This document shows positions 62,812 through 64,000 of a stretch of 64,000 bases of DNA, one piece after another. The notes beneath the pieces are model-generated. The model made no database searches. It saw nothing but the letters and a program-made list of their open reading frames with translations, and had not been told where the DNA came from. The position numbers and the translations under genes were made by a program. The stretch is from Actinoalloteichus caeruleus DSM 43889 (GTDB lineage Bacteria; Actinomycetota; Actinomycetes; Mycobacteriales; Pseudonocardiaceae): contig NZ_AUBJ02000001.1 of the NCBI RefSeq assembly GCF_000429185.2, positions 4,712,001 through 4,776,000 of the forward strand, in the 5' to 3' direction. The first letter of the stretch is position 1. Each line of letters opens with the position of its first letter.

Positions 62812-63249
62812 TCAGCTACCCCCGAACAGGTCAGCGAAGCCCTTGACGAGCAGGTAGTAGGAGCCGGGGATCATCACGACCAGCCAGATCGCGAGGATCG
62901 TCCACAGCATCGGCTTCTGGTACTTGGTGCCCTTCGACCAGAAGTCCACGAGCATCACCCGGATGCCGTTCAGGGCGTGGTAGAGCACGGCACCGACGAG
63001 GCCCAGCTCGAAGAGCACCATCACCGGGTGCTTGTAGGTCTCGATCACGACGTCGTACGCGTTCGGCGAGACCCGCACCAGTGCGGTGTCCAGCACGTGG
63101 ACGAACAGGAAGAAGAAGACGAGCACACCGGTGATCCGGTGGGCTACCCACGACCACATCCCCGGGTCGCCCCGGTACAGGGTGCCGCCAAGCCGGGCGT
63201 TCCCCGCCCGGTCCGCGGCACCAGCCGAGTGGGCGGTGGTGCTGGCCAT
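62812..63249 (-). CDS. sdhC: Succinate dehydrogenase cytochrome b556 subunit
   Basis: A 145-residue anchor protein with HRITGVLVFFFLFVHVLD (the heme region) and VLYHALNGIRVMLVDF, and three TM helices. First gene of the sdhC-D-A-B operon on the minus strand. ATG 63249 has GGAGGCCGTCG upstream. The operon promoter should lie in the 430-base divergent region shared with the BMP lipoprotein gene. Confidence 0.95.
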   Translation of the reverse strand: MASTTAHSAGAADRAGNARLGGTLYRGDPGMWSWVAHRITGVLVFFFLFVHVLDTALVRVSPNAYDVVIETYKHPVMVLFELGLVGAVLYHALNGIRVMLVDFWSKGTKYQKPMLWTILAIWLVVMIPGSYYLLVKGFADLFGGS

Positions 63250-63680
63250 GATCGACGGCCTCCAACATCGCTGGTGGGAAGGGACTCGTAACGTCGCGGG
63301 AAACTCGCCTCGAGCATCACGAAGCCTTGACTCGCCGGATGTTAGTCCTGGGCAATCACTCCGGCACAGCCGACGGTGCCTGGTTGTGACTGACCGAACA
63401 TGCCGTGGTGCGCGGGTGGGCGGTGGCCAACCGGCCGGTGGTGGTGATCTGGGGGTCGCCTCACCTCGGCGAACCGGCGTGGCGGGAACCCGAGGGTGGT
63501 CGCGGTGCGTGAGGGGTCCTGGTTGTCAACCGCGAACCGTGTGTCTCCCGCGATGCGGACCCAACGATTCGGTTAAGGGCCCGTGAACGGCTACCGACCA
63601 TGCGCTACCGACAGGTACGGTTCGGCGTCCGCAGAGACCTCTGTGCTGCTCAGCATGACTGAGTTGGAAGGAGTGCAACC
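63250..63680. other. Divergent intergenic region sdhC / BMP lipoprotein
   Basis: About 430 bases with less GC than the genes. GCTACCGAC occurs twice (63590-63598 and 63604-63612), 14 bases apart, followed by CAGGTACGG, about 80 bases before the lipoprotein ATG, and could be a regulator site. No gene is supported. Confidence 0.4.
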
Positions 63681-64000
63681 ATGCGTCGACCGCGTGGTGC
63701 CGCGCTGGCAATCGCCCTGACCGGGGTGTTGGCGGTGGTCGGGTGTGCCAAGGACGGCGGCGGCACGTCGACGTCCGGTGAGGGCGGCGGTGGCGAGGGC
63801 GCCGCCGGCTGCCAGCTGGCCGACCCGCCCCCCGTCCCGGACGAGGTCGAGGTCAGCACACCGGAGACGGCCGACGTCGACGGCAGCGAGCTGCGCGTCG
63901 GTCTGGCCTACGACATCGGTGGCCGGGGTGACGCCTCGTTCAACGACGCCGCCGCCGCCGGTCTCGACCGGGCCGAGGAGGAGTTCGGCCTTGGCGACGT
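63681..64000 (+). CDS. BMP family (PnrA-like) substrate-binding lipoprotein, 5' part (partial)
   Basis: The N-terminal 106 residues of a solute-binding lipoprotein. The signal peptide ends in the lipobox VVGC, followed by a Gly/Ser linker, and then the domain start LRVGLAYDIGGRGDASFNDA typical of basic membrane proteins that bind purine nucleosides for an ABC importer. ATG 63681 follows GAAGGAGTG. The rest lies outside the window. ABC and nucleoside-salvage genes commonly follow in related actinobacteria, which is an expectation, not an observation. Confidence 0.9.
   Translation, partial: MRRPRGAALAIALTGVLAVVGCAKDGGGTSTSGEGGGGEGAAGCQLADPPPVPDEVEVSTPETADVDGSELRVGLAYDIGGRGDASFNDAAAAGLDRAEEEFGLGD

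Overview
The window is very GC-rich, almost every coding frame carries G or C at third positions, GTG starts and 4-bp GTGA/ATGA overlaps are common, and the housekeeping order (sucD - DUF5336 - DUF6350 - purN - purH; folD - DUF3017 - mdh - DUF1918 - icd; xth ... DD-carboxypeptidase-like - sdhBADC - BMP lipoprotein) is typical of Actinomycetota. The ImuA'/ImuB/DnaE2 mutasome, an ECF41-type sigma factor and the density of TetR and XRE-TPR regulators point to Pseudonocardiales. The genus cannot be read from the sequence. No tRNA, rRNA, CRISPR array or insertion sequence was seen.

Layout. 0-6 kb: TCA-cycle and purine genes, with an apparent one-base frameshift in the DUF6350 membrane protein. 7-17 kb: the SOS mutasome, with a perfect SOS box before imuA'. 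imuB is separated from dnaE2 by a leaderless tetR and a two-gene ABC exporter, and dnaE2 has an apparent one-base frameshift in a C5 tract. 17-21 kb: a two-component system, a small secreted protein and a pentalenene-oxygenase-like P450. 21-28.5 kb: two uncharacterised proteins, a CMP/dCMP-type deaminase-fold protein, a SUKH (SMI1/KNR4) protein, a pentapeptide-repeat protein and a 1001-residue protein ending in a TNT (NAD+ glycohydrolase toxin) domain. 29-40 kb: two transporters, folD, a TetR/MDR-dehydrogenase divergon, mdh, an AA10 LPMO, a YdjM-like membrane protein and icd.

Accessory island A (40.46-42.48 kb): two 121-bp direct repeats, 120/121 identical, bracket a cassette. It holds a 37-codon, highly charged small gene directly followed by a PIMT-like O-methyltransferase (the layout of imiditide-type aspartimide RiPPs) and a truncated HTH regulator. 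The repeat is the 3' end of the upstream SH3-like gene plus its flank, so the cassette probably arrived by recombination between SH3-gene and xth.

Region 43-49 kb: xth, an ECF41 sigma factor divergent from an ABM-monooxygenase/DoxX pair (both promoters carry the same TGAC-N17-CGTC motif), a CPBP protease/TetR divergon, a DUF574 methyltransferase, a lipoprotein and a SnoaL-like gene behind a MerR-type 19-bp-spacer promoter.

Accessory island B (51-56.5 kb) lies between two paralogous YihY genes. A minus-strand operon of short overlapping genes leads to a decayed SCP1.201/DddA-like deaminase toxin and an Imm1 immunity gene. The deaminase-Imm1 unit is tandemly duplicated with an 816-bp period; both Imm1 genes are intact while both toxin copies are damaged. 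A divergent XRE-TPR regulator carries an in-frame TAG. The window ends with a DD-carboxypeptidase homologue lacking its nucleophilic Ser and KTG motif, the succinate dehydrogenase operon and a partial BMP lipoprotein.
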